From NCBI GenBank assembly GCA_900763965.1, contig CAAFMG010000127.1, positions 1-17,989 on the forward strand: a stretch of DNA of 17,989 nt. The letters are read 5' to 3'. Under the pieces are notes generated by a model. That model searched no databases. It had not been told where the DNA came from and worked only from the letters and a program-made list of their open reading frames with translations. The DNA comes from an uncultured Oscillospiraceae bacterium. Its GTDB lineage: Bacteria; Bacillota; Clostridia; Oscillospirales; Oscillospiraceae. The position numbers were made by a program, and so were the translations under genes. The stretch's first letter is position 1, and each line of letters begins with the position of its first letter. Below, piece by piece: positions 7,844 to 15,382 of this stretch.

Positions 7844-10800
7844 TGAAACGAAATGCAATGCAAAAGAACCTTCTGCGCTCCATCGGAAGGTCTTTGGGAC
7901 GCTATATTGCCATTGCGGCAATCATTGCCCTGGGTGCAGCCATTTTTGTGGGTCTGCTGATGACCAAAACGGATATGGTCAACACCGGGCAGGCGTACAT
8001 GACGGAGCAGAATATGTTTGATCTTCGCCTGATTAGCACCTACGGCTGGGAACAGAAGCAGGTGGATCAGGTGCAAGCCATGGATGGGGTCGTGGATGCC
8101 GAGGGTATTTTCTATCTGGATCTGATTGCCCAAAAGGGAGAAGAAAAGGAAGAAAAGGTCTATCGGTTCTATACCATCTCGGATAAACTGGATCAGATCG
8201 CTCTGCGGGGCGGCCGGATGCCGGAAAACAGCCGGGAGTGTCTTGCCGATGGCTATTTTTCCGATGACAGCATCCTGGGAAAGCAGATCCAAATCTCCCA
8301 GAACAATGATGCAGATGACTTGGATATCATCACCACCCGCACCCTGACGGTGGTGGGCTATGTCTCTACACCGGTGTACATGGACATGAACCGCGGAACA
8401 ACCACCGTAGGCAGCGGCAGTATTTCCGGCTTTGTCTATGTTCCGAAAGATACCATGGATGCCGATTATTTCGCGGAGATCCACCTGACCATTCCCAGAG
8501 AGCATGACATTTACACCGATGACTATAATGATCAGATGAAGGATGCCATGGATGCCATGGAACCGGAAGCAAAGCGGCTGGGGCAGGAGCGGTTTGACGA
8601 TGTGAAGGCAGAGGCTGAGGAAGAATATCAGGACGGTTATCAGGAATATGAGGACGGCCTGAAGGAGTTTGAAGAGAAAAAGGCAGATGCGGAGAAGGAG
8701 CTTGCCGATGCTCTGAAGGAGCTGGAGGACGGCGAACAGGAAATCAAGGACAATTATCGGAAACTGCAAAATGCCGAACGGAGTCTGTATGAAGGCAAGG
8801 TGCAGATCGAGGAGGGCCTGGCCCAGGTTCGATCCGGTAAGCAGCAGGTTGCGGAGGCAAAAGCCCAGGCTGAGGCGCAAAAGCCTGCCCTGGATGCAGG
8901 AAAAGCCGCACTGGAGGCGGCTACGGGAAAGAGCCTTTCTGAGCTTTCTTCTGCCATTGCCACAGCTCCCGGAAAGATCCAGGAGTTGGATGCGGCCATC
9001 AAAGCAGAGACCGATGAAGCAGTCAAGGCGCAGTTGATCGCAAAAAGAGCTCAGTTGCAGGCACTGCTGGGATATTCTGCTCAGGTGCAATCTATTGTGG
9101 CAGGATATGCGGCCATCAATCAGCTCCAGGCAAAGGAACGGGAGCTGAAGGGCACAGAAGCAGACCTGGAAGAAAAGCTGGATACGGTCAAGAAAAACAT
9201 CACCAAGGTTTATAATGGCTACGAAGACCTGAAGGATGCCAAGCAGGAGCTGGCTGACGGCTGGGATGAATACTACGATGCAAAAGAAGAAGCAGAGCAG
9301 GAGATCGCAGATGCGGAGGCTGAGCTGGAAGATGCCAGACAGGAGCTTGCAGATGCCCGCAAGGAAATCGACGACATGGATCAGCCGGATGTGATTCTTT
9401 TGGATCGCAACAGCAATCTTGGCTACAACAGCCTGAGCAGCAGCTCGGATATCGTTCAGGGTGTGGCCCGGGTATTTCCTGCATTCTTCCTGCTGATCGC
9501 TGCGCTGGTGTGCATTACCACCATGACCCGGATGATCGAGGAGGAGCGCACCCAGATCGGCACCTTGAAGGCATTGGGTTATGGCGAAGGTGCTATTATC
9601 CGAAAATATCTGCTGTATGCCGGAAGCAGTGCCGTGATCGGCTGCGGCCTGGGCGTGCTGGCTGGCAGTTCGGTATTCCCTGTGATTTTGTGGGATGCCT
9701 ATCATATCATGCTGTATGTTCAGCCGAAGATCTGTCTGACCATCAACTGGCCTTTGAGTTTGGGCGTGGTTGGCGTTTACACAGCGGTGATCCTGTGGGT
9801 GACCTGGTACTGCTGCCATCGCACCCTGCGGGAGGTTCCTGCGGAACTGATCCGTCCCAAGGCCCCGGATGCAGGCAGAGCCCTATTGGTGGAAAAGCTG
9901 CCCTTCTGGAACCGGATCAGCTTCCTGAATAAGGTGACCATTCGCAATATTTTCCGCTATCGTCAGCGCCTGGCCATGATGCTGGTGGGCATCAGCGGCT
10001 GCACGGCATTGCTGGTGACCGGTTTCGGTATGCGCGATACCATCGTCAATGTGGCTGACTACCAGTATGAGGATGTGAGCCACTATGATATGGAAGTCTA
10101 CTTCCGGGAGGGCGTGGACGAAACGGCAAAGGCAGAATTCCAAAAGGCAATGCAGCCGGGTATGGAATACCTGCTGTACCATCAAAGCCATGTGGATCTG
10201 GAATATGACAGCCGTGTAAAGGAAATCTATATGATTTCCGCCGGTCAGGATCTGAAGAATTTCCTGGATCTGCATCATGGAGATACAGACATTCCCATGC
10301 CCGGGAAAAATGAGGCGGTTCTGTCTGCCGGTACGGCATCGGCGTTGAAGATCAGTGCGGGAGACAAGGTGATCCTGCGGAATGCAGATATGCAGTCCAT
10401 GGAGGTGACGGTTTCCGGCATCTACGACAACTATGTTTATAACTATGTGATTGTGCTGCCGGAGACCATCCAGGAGCAGTGGGGAAGCCTGCCGGAGGAA
10501 CAGATGGCCTATGTCCGTCTGCCTCAGGGTGCCAATGCCCATAATGTGGGCGCCGAGATTGCCAAGGGGAAAGCGGTTATGAATGTTTCCGTCTGCTCGG
10601 ATACCCTGGCCACGGTGAAACGGATGATGGAAGCCATGGATCTGGTGGTTCTTGTGATTGTATTCTGCGCAGGACTTCTGGCGGTTACCGTGCTGTATAA
10701 CCTGACCAACATCAATATCAATGAGCGAATTCGTGAGATCGCCACCATCAAGGTTCTGGGCTTTAATGCCGCAGAGACATCCTCCTATGTGTTCAAGGAG

Positions 10801-11037
10801 AACATGGCTCTGACCCTGGCCGGAGCCGTTCTGGGCCTGGGCTTGGGAAAGCTGCTGCTGCGCTTTGTTATTTCCCAGATCCGCATTGATGCCGTCTGGT
10901 TTAAGTGCATGGTTCTTCCTGCATCCTATGGATACGCTTTCGCACTGACGGTGATTTCTGCCCTGGCTGTGAATTTTGTTTTCTATTTCAAGCTGCAAAA
11001 AATCAATATGGCAGAAGCACTGAAATCCGTTGAGTAA
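7837..11037 (+). CDS. FtsX-type ABC permease with extracellular coiled coil
   Basis: This 1066-residue permease is the partner of the preceding ATPase. Helix 1 (about 22-42) is followed by an extracellular region (about 45-230) of MacB-like periplasmic-domain type. A charged Glu/Lys/Ala coiled coil (about 235-515) comes next, with DG repeats near its start (YQDGYQEYEDGLKEFEE). The first FtsX core (about 540-665) has helices near 547-567, 596-617 and 639-660, with RTQIGTLKALGYGEGAI between the first two. Another helix (about 710-732) leads to a second outer domain and a second FtsX core (about 930-1060, with REIATIKVLGF). BceB-like permeases are near 650 residues, so this is much longer. ATGs at 7837 and 7843 are both possible; GGGGAG (7826-7831) favours 7837. 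The substrate is unknown. Coiled-coil conformational signalling or lipid/peptide export is inference. Confidence 0.88.
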   Translation: MVMKRNAMQKNLLRSIGRSLGRYIAIAAIIALGAAIFVGLLMTKTDMVNTGQAYMTEQNMFDLRLISTYGWEQKQVDQVQAMDGVVDAEGIFYLDLIAQKGEEKEEKVYRFYTISDKLDQIALRGGRMPENSRECLADGYFSDDSILGKQIQISQNNDADDLDIITTRTLTVVGYVSTPVYMDMNRGTTTVGSGSISGFVYVPKDTMDADYFAEIHLTIPREHDIYTDDYNDQMKDAMDAMEPEAKRLGQERFDDVKAEAEEEYQDGYQEYEDGLKEFEEKKADAEKELADALKELEDGEQEIKDNYRKLQNAERSLYEGKVQIEEGLAQVRSGKQQVAEAKAQAEAQKPALDAGKAALEAATGKSLSELSSAIATAPGKIQELDAAIKAETDEAVKAQLIAKRAQLQALLGYSAQVQSIVAGYAAINQLQAKERELKGTEADLEEKLDTVKKNITKVYNGYEDLKDAKQELADGWDEYYDAKEEAEQEIADAEAELEDARQELADARKEIDDMDQPDVILLDRNSNLGYNSLSSSSDIVQGVARVFPAFFLLIAALVCITTMTRMIEEERTQIGTLKALGYGEGAIIRKYLLYAGSSAVIGCGLGVLAGSSVFPVILWDAYHIMLYVQPKICLTINWPLSLGVVGVYTAVILWVTWYCCHRTLREVPAELIRPKAPDAGRALLVEKLPFWNRISFLNKVTIRNIFRYRQRLAMMLVGISGCTALLVTGFGMRDTIVNVADYQYEDVSHYDMEVYFREGVDETAKAEFQKAMQPGMEYLLYHQSHVDLEYDSRVKEIYMISAGQDLKNFLDLHHGDTDIPMPGKNEAVLSAGTASALKISAGDKVILRNADMQSMEVTVSGIYDNYVYNYVIVLPETIQEQWGSLPEEQMAYVRLPQGANAHNVGAEIAKGKAVMNVSVCSDTLATVKRMMEAMDLVVLVIVFCAGLLAVTVLYNLTNININERIREIATIKVLGFNAAETSSYVFKENMALTLAGAVLGLGLGKLLLRFVISQIRIDAVWFKCMVLPASYGYAFALTVISALAVNFVFYFKLQKINMAEALKSVE

Positions 11038-11040
11038 CCT

Positions 11041-11205
11041 AAGGAAACTCTGAATAAATCGTCTGCGGCTGGGCAGCGGATCTTTTGCCCCCAGTCTGCG
11101 GTTTGAAAAACGGGAAATACATACAGTATTCCTCCGTTTTCCAAACCTTGCCTGAGAACAAAATCTCTCGCTACCAGCTCTTGCCGATTTAATCAGAGTT
11201 TCCCT
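11041..11205 (-). repeat. Palindromic repeat element, copy A (about 165 bp)
   Basis: This non-coding element forms a nearly complete hairpin. Its terminal arms are AAGGAAACTCTGAATAAATCG (11041-11061; 19 of 21 positions pair) and its complement at 11185-11205. An inner stem pairs GGTTTG-AAAACGG type sequence on both sides of a small loop near 11117-11123. Read on the minus strand it shares eight ordered blocks with copy B at 17132-17295. These include TCGGCAAGAG, AGCGAGAGATTTTG (11159-11172), GTTTGGAAAACG, GTTTTTCAAAC, ATCCGCTG and CCGCAGACG. The outer arms differ from those of copy B. TA flanks both ends, which may be a target duplication. It lies between the permease and the convergent HxlR gene. 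I do not recognise a named family. Confidence 0.85.
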
Positions 11206-11241
11206 AAATCCCCTCGAAGCCGGCACGCTTCGAGGGGATTT
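11206..11241 (-). terminator. Hairpin between convergent genes, probable bidirectional terminator
   Basis: A perfect 15-bp stem, AAATCCCCTCGAAGC (11206-11220) with GCTTCGAGGGGATTT (11227-11241), has a CGGCAC loop. It lies just past the HxlR stop codon on the minus strand, and palindrome copy A begins directly at its other side. Neither strand has a long T tract (TTTCT on plus, TTTAG on minus), so termination efficiency is uncertain. The A/T ends of the stem allow a bidirectional role. Confidence 0.65.
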
Positions 11242-11251
11242 CTATACCGAT

Positions 11252-11614
11252 TTATTTCACAAGGGGGTCGCTGTCCATCATAAAGCAGCAAGGGCACACG
11301 TCCTTTTGCCGCAGATATCCGGCACCCCAGTCCCGCATGGCTACCAGAATGGGCATCAGGCTTTCCCCAATGGGGGTGAGGGAATACTCCACCTTCGGCG
11401 GGATCACCGGGTAGACCTCCCGGTGGATCAGGCAGTCCGTTTCCAGTTCCCGCAGCTGCTGGGTGAGCATTTTGGGCGTAATATTGGGAATGCATTTGTG
11501 CAGCTGAGAAAACCGCAGGGTTTTCTCGGAAAGATGCCATAAAATCAACGCCTTGTATTTTCCGCCGATCAGCTCCAGCGTTGCTTCCACGGGGCAATGA
11601 TCCTGTGTATCCAT
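11252..11614 (-). CDS. HxlR-family winged-helix transcriptional regulator
   Basis: This 120-residue DNA-binding regulator carries the HxlR core. CPVEATLELIGGKYKALILW (7-26), LRFSQLHKCIPNITPKMLTQQLRELE (33-58) and VEYSLTPIGESLMPIL (75-90) are the family signature of a winged helix-turn-helix. The conserved N-terminal cysteine (C7) acts as a redox or aldehyde sensor in some family members. Here there is also a C-terminal CPCC (C107, C109, C110), which could bind a metal; that is inference. The start at 11614 (minus) follows AGGAGGT by 4 nt. A longer frame starting at 11665 has no ribosome binding site and overlaps the promoter. It is transcribed divergently from the copper ATPase gene, so it probably regulates itself and that gene. 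HxlR as copper regulator would be unusual, as CsoR, CopY or CueR are the common types. Confidence 0.88.
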   Translation of the reverse strand: MDTQDHCPVEATLELIGGKYKALILWHLSEKTLRFSQLHKCIPNITPKMLTQQLRELETDCLIHREVYPVIPPKVEYSLTPIGESLMPILVAMRDWGAGYLRQKDVCPCCFMMDSDPLVK

Positions 11615-11643
11615 AGTTACCTCCTGACAGTATCTAAAAGGAT

Positions 11644-11706
11644 AGTATATCACAAAATAGTGCATACTTGCATTTGAGAAAACTTATGATAAGATGATAG
11701 CATAAG
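11644..11706. promoter_or_regulatory. Divergent hxlR/copA promoter region with dyads
   Basis: On the minus strand, TATACT (11649-11644) preceded by TGA forms an extended -10 for the HxlR gene. An imperfect dyad, AGTAT-N2-CAC (11644-11653) against GTG-C-ATACT (11660-11668), covers that -10. For the copper ATPase, plausible -10 boxes are TATGAT (11685-11690), or TAGCAT (11698-11703) with a -35 TTGAGA (11674-11679) at 18 nt. A second perfect dyad, CTTATGATAAG (11683-11693), and a further CATAAG (11701-11706) lie there. The arrangement suits a regulator that controls both directions. Which dyad is the operator is not determined. Confidence 0.5.
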
Positions 11707-11758
11707 CAAAGAGAAATGTTGTTACCATTTCGTGAAGGAACCGAAAAGGAGGAAGAAT

Positions 11759-14260
11759 ATGACACTGAAATTTCAGGTGACCGGAATGACCTGTGCAGCC
11801 TGCTCTGCTAGAGTGGAGAAGGTGACCCGAGGGGTTCCGGGGGTAGAGAAGGCGGATGTGAACCTGCTGGCGGGATCCATGCAAGTGGAGGCAGAAAACG
11901 TCCAAATTGCAGATGCCATTGTGCAGGCGGTTCGGAATGCAGGGTATGATGCCTGTATTTCCGGCGGGGAAAAACCGGCCCAAAAGCAGAAGCAGACAGG
12001 GGATGATTCGCAGAAAGCCATTCAGAAGCGGATCATAGGCTCCTTTGCCTGCCTGATCATTCTGATGTATTTTACCATGGGCCACATGGTTGGTCTGCCT
12101 CAGCCCCACTGGTATTGTGGGGTAGAAAATGCCATGGTGGCGGCACTGCTGCAATTTTTCCTGACTTTGCCGCCGGTTTATCTGAACCGGGTGTACTACA
12201 GCCGGGGACTGAAAGCCCTGTGGCATCGTGCCCCCAATATGGATTCTCTGATCGCACTGGGCAGTTTGGCTTCCCTTGGTTATGGTGTGGCTGCCCTGTT
12301 CCGCATGGCGTGGGGTATGGGACATGGGGACTGGCCTCTGGTGCAGCTGTACCGGAAGAATTTGTACTTTGAATCTGCGGCTATGATTCTCACACTGATC
12401 ACTTTGGGCAAGTATCTGGAAGCCCGCGCCAAGGGGAAAACCGGCGATGCCATCCGTGCCCTGATGGATTTGAGCCCCAAAACCGCCCAGGTTCGCCGGG
12501 ACGGCAGGATCCTGGAGATCGGGGTGGAGGATGTAGCGGTGGGAGACACGGTGGTGGTTCGCTCCGGCGGTGCGATCCCTGTAGACGGAACGGTATTGGA
12601 AGGCCGGGCCAGTGTGGATCAAAGTGCCCTGACCGGGGAAAGCGTTCCGGTGGAAAAGCTTCCGGGAGACACGGTGGCGGCAGCTACCATCAACACCGAG
12701 GGATATCTGGAATTCCGGGCAGACAAGGTGGGGCAGGACACCACCCTGGCCCAGGTGATCCGCATGGTGGAGGATGCCGGTGGTTCCAAAGCGCCCATTG
12801 CCCGGCTGGCAGACAAAATTGCCGGTATCTTCGTGCCGGTGGTCATGGGGATCTCGGCAGTGACCTTTGCAGCCTGGATGCTGGCAGGGCAGAGCCTGGA
12901 GTTTTCCCTGACCTGTGCCATTTCCGTACTGGTGATTTCCTGCCCCTGCGCGCTGGGACTTGCCACGCCGGTGGCCATTATGGTGGGAACCGGACGGGGG
13001 GCACAGATGGGTGTTCTTTTCAAAAATGCAGAGGCACTGGAGAATCTGCATCACATTGACACCGTGGTGCTGGACAAAACGGGAACCCTTACCACAGGAA
13101 AGCCGGAGGTCACAGATATTTTGCCCGGAAGTCTGGATGCAGACCAGCTGATGCAGGTGGCGGCCTGTCTGGAAAGCCGCTCGGAGCATCCCTTTGCCAA
13201 GGCAATTTTGAAGCATATGGGCAGCAAGCCCTATCCGGCAGCAGAGGATTTTGAAACGATCCCCGGAAAGGGCGTTTGTGCACTTGTCAACGGTCAGCGC
13301 TGCTATGGCGGAAATGCAGCCCTGATGCAGCAGCTGGGCGTCCATGTTCCTGGCTTGCCGATGCTTGGCAGACAGGGAAAGACCCCCCTGTATTTTGCGT
13401 CGGAAGCAGGGCAGTACCTGGGAACCATTGCAGCGGCGGATGTGCTGAAGGAGGATTCTTCCCAGGCAGTTGCGGCAATGCATGAATTGGGACTTGACGT
13501 AGTGATGCTGACAGGCGATAATAGAATCACCGCATCCGCCATAGCGGCCAGCGCCGGGATCGACCACGTTATCTCGGATGTACTGCCCACAGACAAGGCC
13601 TCCGTGATCCGGAAGCTTCAGGCAGAGGGGAAAAAGGTACTGATGGTGGGCGATGGGATCAACGATGCACCGGCATTGGTGACGGCGGATGTGGGAATGG
13701 CCATTGGTGCAGGTACGGATATTGCCATGGAATCTGCGGATGTGGTGCTGATGAACAGCTCTCTTTCTGCCGTCGGCGGTGCCGTGGAGCTGAGCAAGGC
13801 AACCATCCGGAACATTCGCCAGAATCTCTTCTGGGCGTTTTTCTACAATACCTGTGGGATCCCCATTGCCGCAGGTGTGCTGTTTATTCCCTTCGGCTTG
13901 CAGCTGAGCCCCATGCTGGGAGCGGCTGCCATGAGTATGAGCAGCGTATTTGTAGTGACCAATGCCCTGCGGCTGCGATTTTTCCAGGCGAAAACTAGCC
14001 CTGCTATGGCCCAGAAGCCGAAAGACAACAAAACAGACAGGATTTATGAGGAGGAACCGATTATGGAAACTGTTATCAAGGTAGAAGGTATGATGTGCAA
14101 GCATTGCAAGGCCCGTGTGGAGCAGGTCTGCAAGGAGGTTCCCGGCGTGGTGGACGCAGAGGTGGATCTGGCTGCAAAGACCGTCACAGTTACCGGTACG
14201 GCAGATATTGCCGCTGTGAAAAAGGCCATTGCCGATGCCGGCTATGAAGTCGTGGGGTAA
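11759..14260 (+). CDS. copA: Cu(I)-exporting P-type ATPase with C-terminal CopZ-like domain
   Basis: This 833-residue P1B-type ATPase probably pumps Cu(I) out of the cytoplasm. An N-terminal heavy-metal domain carries GMTCAAC (9-15). The core has TGES (292-295), membrane motif CPC (395-397), phosphorylation site DKTGT (D439), SEHP (475-478), LTGDN (584-588) and GDGIND (631-636). Late helices carry FYNTCGIP (695-702) and MSMSS (725-729), the pattern of Cu(I) rather than Zn/Cd pumps. Unusually, a second heavy-metal domain with GMMCKHC (777-783) follows the last helix after a linker of about 27 residues. It resembles the free chaperone CopZ. The ATG at 11759 follows AAGGAGG by 6 nt; an upstream GTG at 11732 lacks a site. 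The stop overlaps the next gene. The divergent HxlR gene is the likely regulator. Confidence 0.93.
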   Translation: MTLKFQVTGMTCAACSARVEKVTRGVPGVEKADVNLLAGSMQVEAENVQIADAIVQAVRNAGYDACISGGEKPAQKQKQTGDDSQKAIQKRIIGSFACLIILMYFTMGHMVGLPQPHWYCGVENAMVAALLQFFLTLPPVYLNRVYYSRGLKALWHRAPNMDSLIALGSLASLGYGVAALFRMAWGMGHGDWPLVQLYRKNLYFESAAMILTLITLGKYLEARAKGKTGDAIRALMDLSPKTAQVRRDGRILEIGVEDVAVGDTVVVRSGGAIPVDGTVLEGRASVDQSALTGESVPVEKLPGDTVAAATINTEGYLEFRADKVGQDTTLAQVIRMVEDAGGSKAPIARLADKIAGIFVPVVMGISAVTFAAWMLAGQSLEFSLTCAISVLVISCPCALGLATPVAIMVGTGRGAQMGVLFKNAEALENLHHIDTVVLDKTGTLTTGKPEVTDILPGSLDADQLMQVAACLESRSEHPFAKAILKHMGSKPYPAAEDFETIPGKGVCALVNGQRCYGGNAALMQQLGVHVPGLPMLGRQGKTPLYFASEAGQYLGTIAAADVLKEDSSQAVAAMHELGLDVVMLTGDNRITASAIAASAGIDHVISDVLPTDKASVIRKLQAEGKKVLMVGDGINDAPALVTADVGMAIGAGTDIAMESADVVLMNSSLSAVGGAVELSKATIRNIRQNLFWAFFYNTCGIPIAAGVLFIPFGLQLSPMLGAAAMSMSSVFVVTNALRLRFFQAKTSPAMAQKPKDNKTDRIYEEEPIMETVIKVEGMMCKHCKARVEQVCKEVPGVVDAEVDLAAKTVTVTGTADIAAVKKAIADAGYEVVG
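14063..14260 (+). CDS. Possible free CopZ-like copper chaperone from internal start
   Basis: Inside the 3' end of the copper ATPase gene, in the same frame, GAGGAGG (14048-14054) stands 8 nt before ATG (14063), at Met769 of the ATPase. Initiation here would give a 65-residue protein, METVIKVEG-MMCKHC onward, ending at the shared stop. That is exactly one complete heavy-metal-associated domain, of the size and motif (MxCxxC) of CopZ-type chaperones that carry Cu(I) to CopA. The ribosome binding site is as strong as any in the window. The parsimonious history is a separate copZ gene that became fused in frame to copA but kept its start. Whether it is still used is unknown. Confidence 0.55.
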   Translation: METVIKVEGMMCKHCKARVEQVCKEVPGVVDAEVDLAAKTVTVTGTADIAAVKKAIADAGYEVVG

Positions 14261-15189
14261 TGCCTATGCGGACAGATATTTGGTATGATTCCTGCGGGGC
14301 GGGACAAATTCACGCCTGCAAGTGGATGCCGGAGGGGGAACCGAAGGCGGTATTGCAGATCATTCACGGTATTTCGGAGTATGTGGAGCGGTATGATGCC
14401 TTTGCCAATTATCTGACGGAACGGGGCTTTGTGGTTGTGGCTGAGGATCACATGGGCCATGGAAAGTCCGTAAATGGAGACGGTATCCCGGGATATTTTA
14501 CCGGCGGCTGGTTCCGGGCGGTGGAGGATTCCTACCGTCTGCTTCGGGATACCCGGAAGGAATACCCGGAGCTTCCCTATGTGCTGCTGGGCCACTCTAT
14601 GGGTTCCTTTATGACCAGAACCATTTTGTATCAACACCCGGACAGCGGTATTTCCGCAGCCATTATCTGCGGAACCGGATGGCAGCCTGCTGCCGCCATG
14701 CCTGCGGCAGTGAAATTCATGGAGCTGGCCTGTAAGAAGGTTGGGGAGACAAACCCCAGTGAAAAGCTGCATGATTTGATTTTCGGAAAATACAATGCCC
14801 GGGTGGATCACCCCAAAACAGCTGCGGATTGGGTCTGCCGGGACAGCCGGATCGTGGAGAATCACCCCATGCTCAGCGGCGCATTGCCTACGTCGGGTCT
14901 GCTGCGGGATATGATCATCGGTGTCAGCAGTGTGGAGCGCATGGAAAACCTGGCGCAGATGAACAAGGAACTGCCGGTGTACTTTGTAGCCGGTGGAGAG
15001 GATCCTGTGGGAAGCTACGGCAAGGGTGTTAAAAAATGTGCCGATGCCTTCCGAAAGGCAGGAATGCAGGATGTTACCCTGCGGGTCTATCCGCTGTGCC
15101 GCCATGAGATCCTCAATGAGATCAACTGTCAGGAGGTTTTTGAAAACCTGGTACAGTGGGTGGACAGCAGACTGAAAAAAACTGAATAA
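14260..15189 (+). CDS. Alpha/beta hydrolase (monoacylglycerol lipase-like, Hydrolase_4)
   Basis: This 309-residue serine hydrolase is of the alpha/beta-fold Hydrolase_4 (lysophospholipase/monoacylglycerol lipase-like) group. The oxyanion-side HGISEY (36-41), AEDHMGHGKS (61-70) and nucleophile elbow GHSMGS (S113) are present. The likely acid is D248 in GGEDPVG, and the base is H282 in CRHEILNE. No signal peptide is seen, so it acts in the cytoplasm or on the inner membrane face. Its ATG at 14260 overlaps the copper ATPase stop (TAATG), which suggests coupled translation. ATG 14266 lies 8 nt after GTGGGG and would shorten the protein by two residues. A link between a lipase-like enzyme and copper export is not established. 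It may simply share the transcript. Confidence 0.87.
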   Translation: MPMRTDIWYDSCGAGQIHACKWMPEGEPKAVLQIIHGISEYVERYDAFANYLTERGFVVVAEDHMGHGKSVNGDGIPGYFTGGWFRAVEDSYRLLRDTRKEYPELPYVLLGHSMGSFMTRTILYQHPDSGISAAIICGTGWQPAAAMPAAVKFMELACKKVGETNPSEKLHDLIFGKYNARVDHPKTAADWVCRDSRIVENHPMLSGALPTSGLLRDMIIGVSSVERMENLAQMNKELPVYFVAGGEDPVGSYGKGVKKCADAFRKAGMQDVTLRVYPLCRHEILNEINCQEVFENLVQWVDSRLKKTE

Positions 15190-15253
15190 GTCCGGTTTAT
15201 TGGACGCAATGTAGTTTAGAATATGGTCACAACAAGAAAAGAGGTTGATGGCT

Positions 15254-15382
15254 ATGTTCGATATGCGTTATGTTCTGGGACACATTCAGGTTTATGATTT
15301 TCAAGGCAATTTCCTGTTTTCTGCCGACACAGAGCAGGAGGCCAGAGAGGAACTAAATGCGTATGAGGAATTTGCGGCTTGA
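15254..15382 (+). CDS. Small unrecognised protein (42 aa) overlapping truA
   Basis: An ORF of 42 codons begins MFDMRYVLGHIQVYDFQG and ends ELNAYEEFAA. I do not recognise a family. It is acidic, has no signal peptide or membrane helix, and alternates hydrophobic and polar residues in the first half, suggesting a small beta-rich start followed by a charged helix (EQEAREELNAYEEF). AGAGG (15240-15244) lies 9 nt upstream of ATG 15254; an in-frame ATG at 15248 is too close. It fills the 167-bp gap before truA and overlaps truA by 26 nt in another frame. Translational coupling is therefore plausible, with GAGAGG inside this ORF serving truA. Confidence 0.6.
   Translation: MFDMRYVLGHIQVYDFQGNFLFSADTEQEAREELNAYEEFAA

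Noticed and set aside
7816..9819. Long minus-strand open frame opposite the FtsX permease
   Set aside because: It mirrors the coiled-coil coding region (repetitive GAG/AAG codons give Leu/Phe-rich antisense sequence). It has no promoter or ribosome binding site.
11684..14104. Long minus-strand open frame opposite copA
   Set aside because: It runs through the divergent promoter region and is antisense to an unmistakable P-type ATPase. No domain is recognisable.
15186..15253. Terminator or promoter between the hydrolase and the small ORF
   Set aside because: Only a 4-bp GTCC/GGAC hairpin and a TTGGAC without a properly spaced -10 are visible, which is too weak to call.
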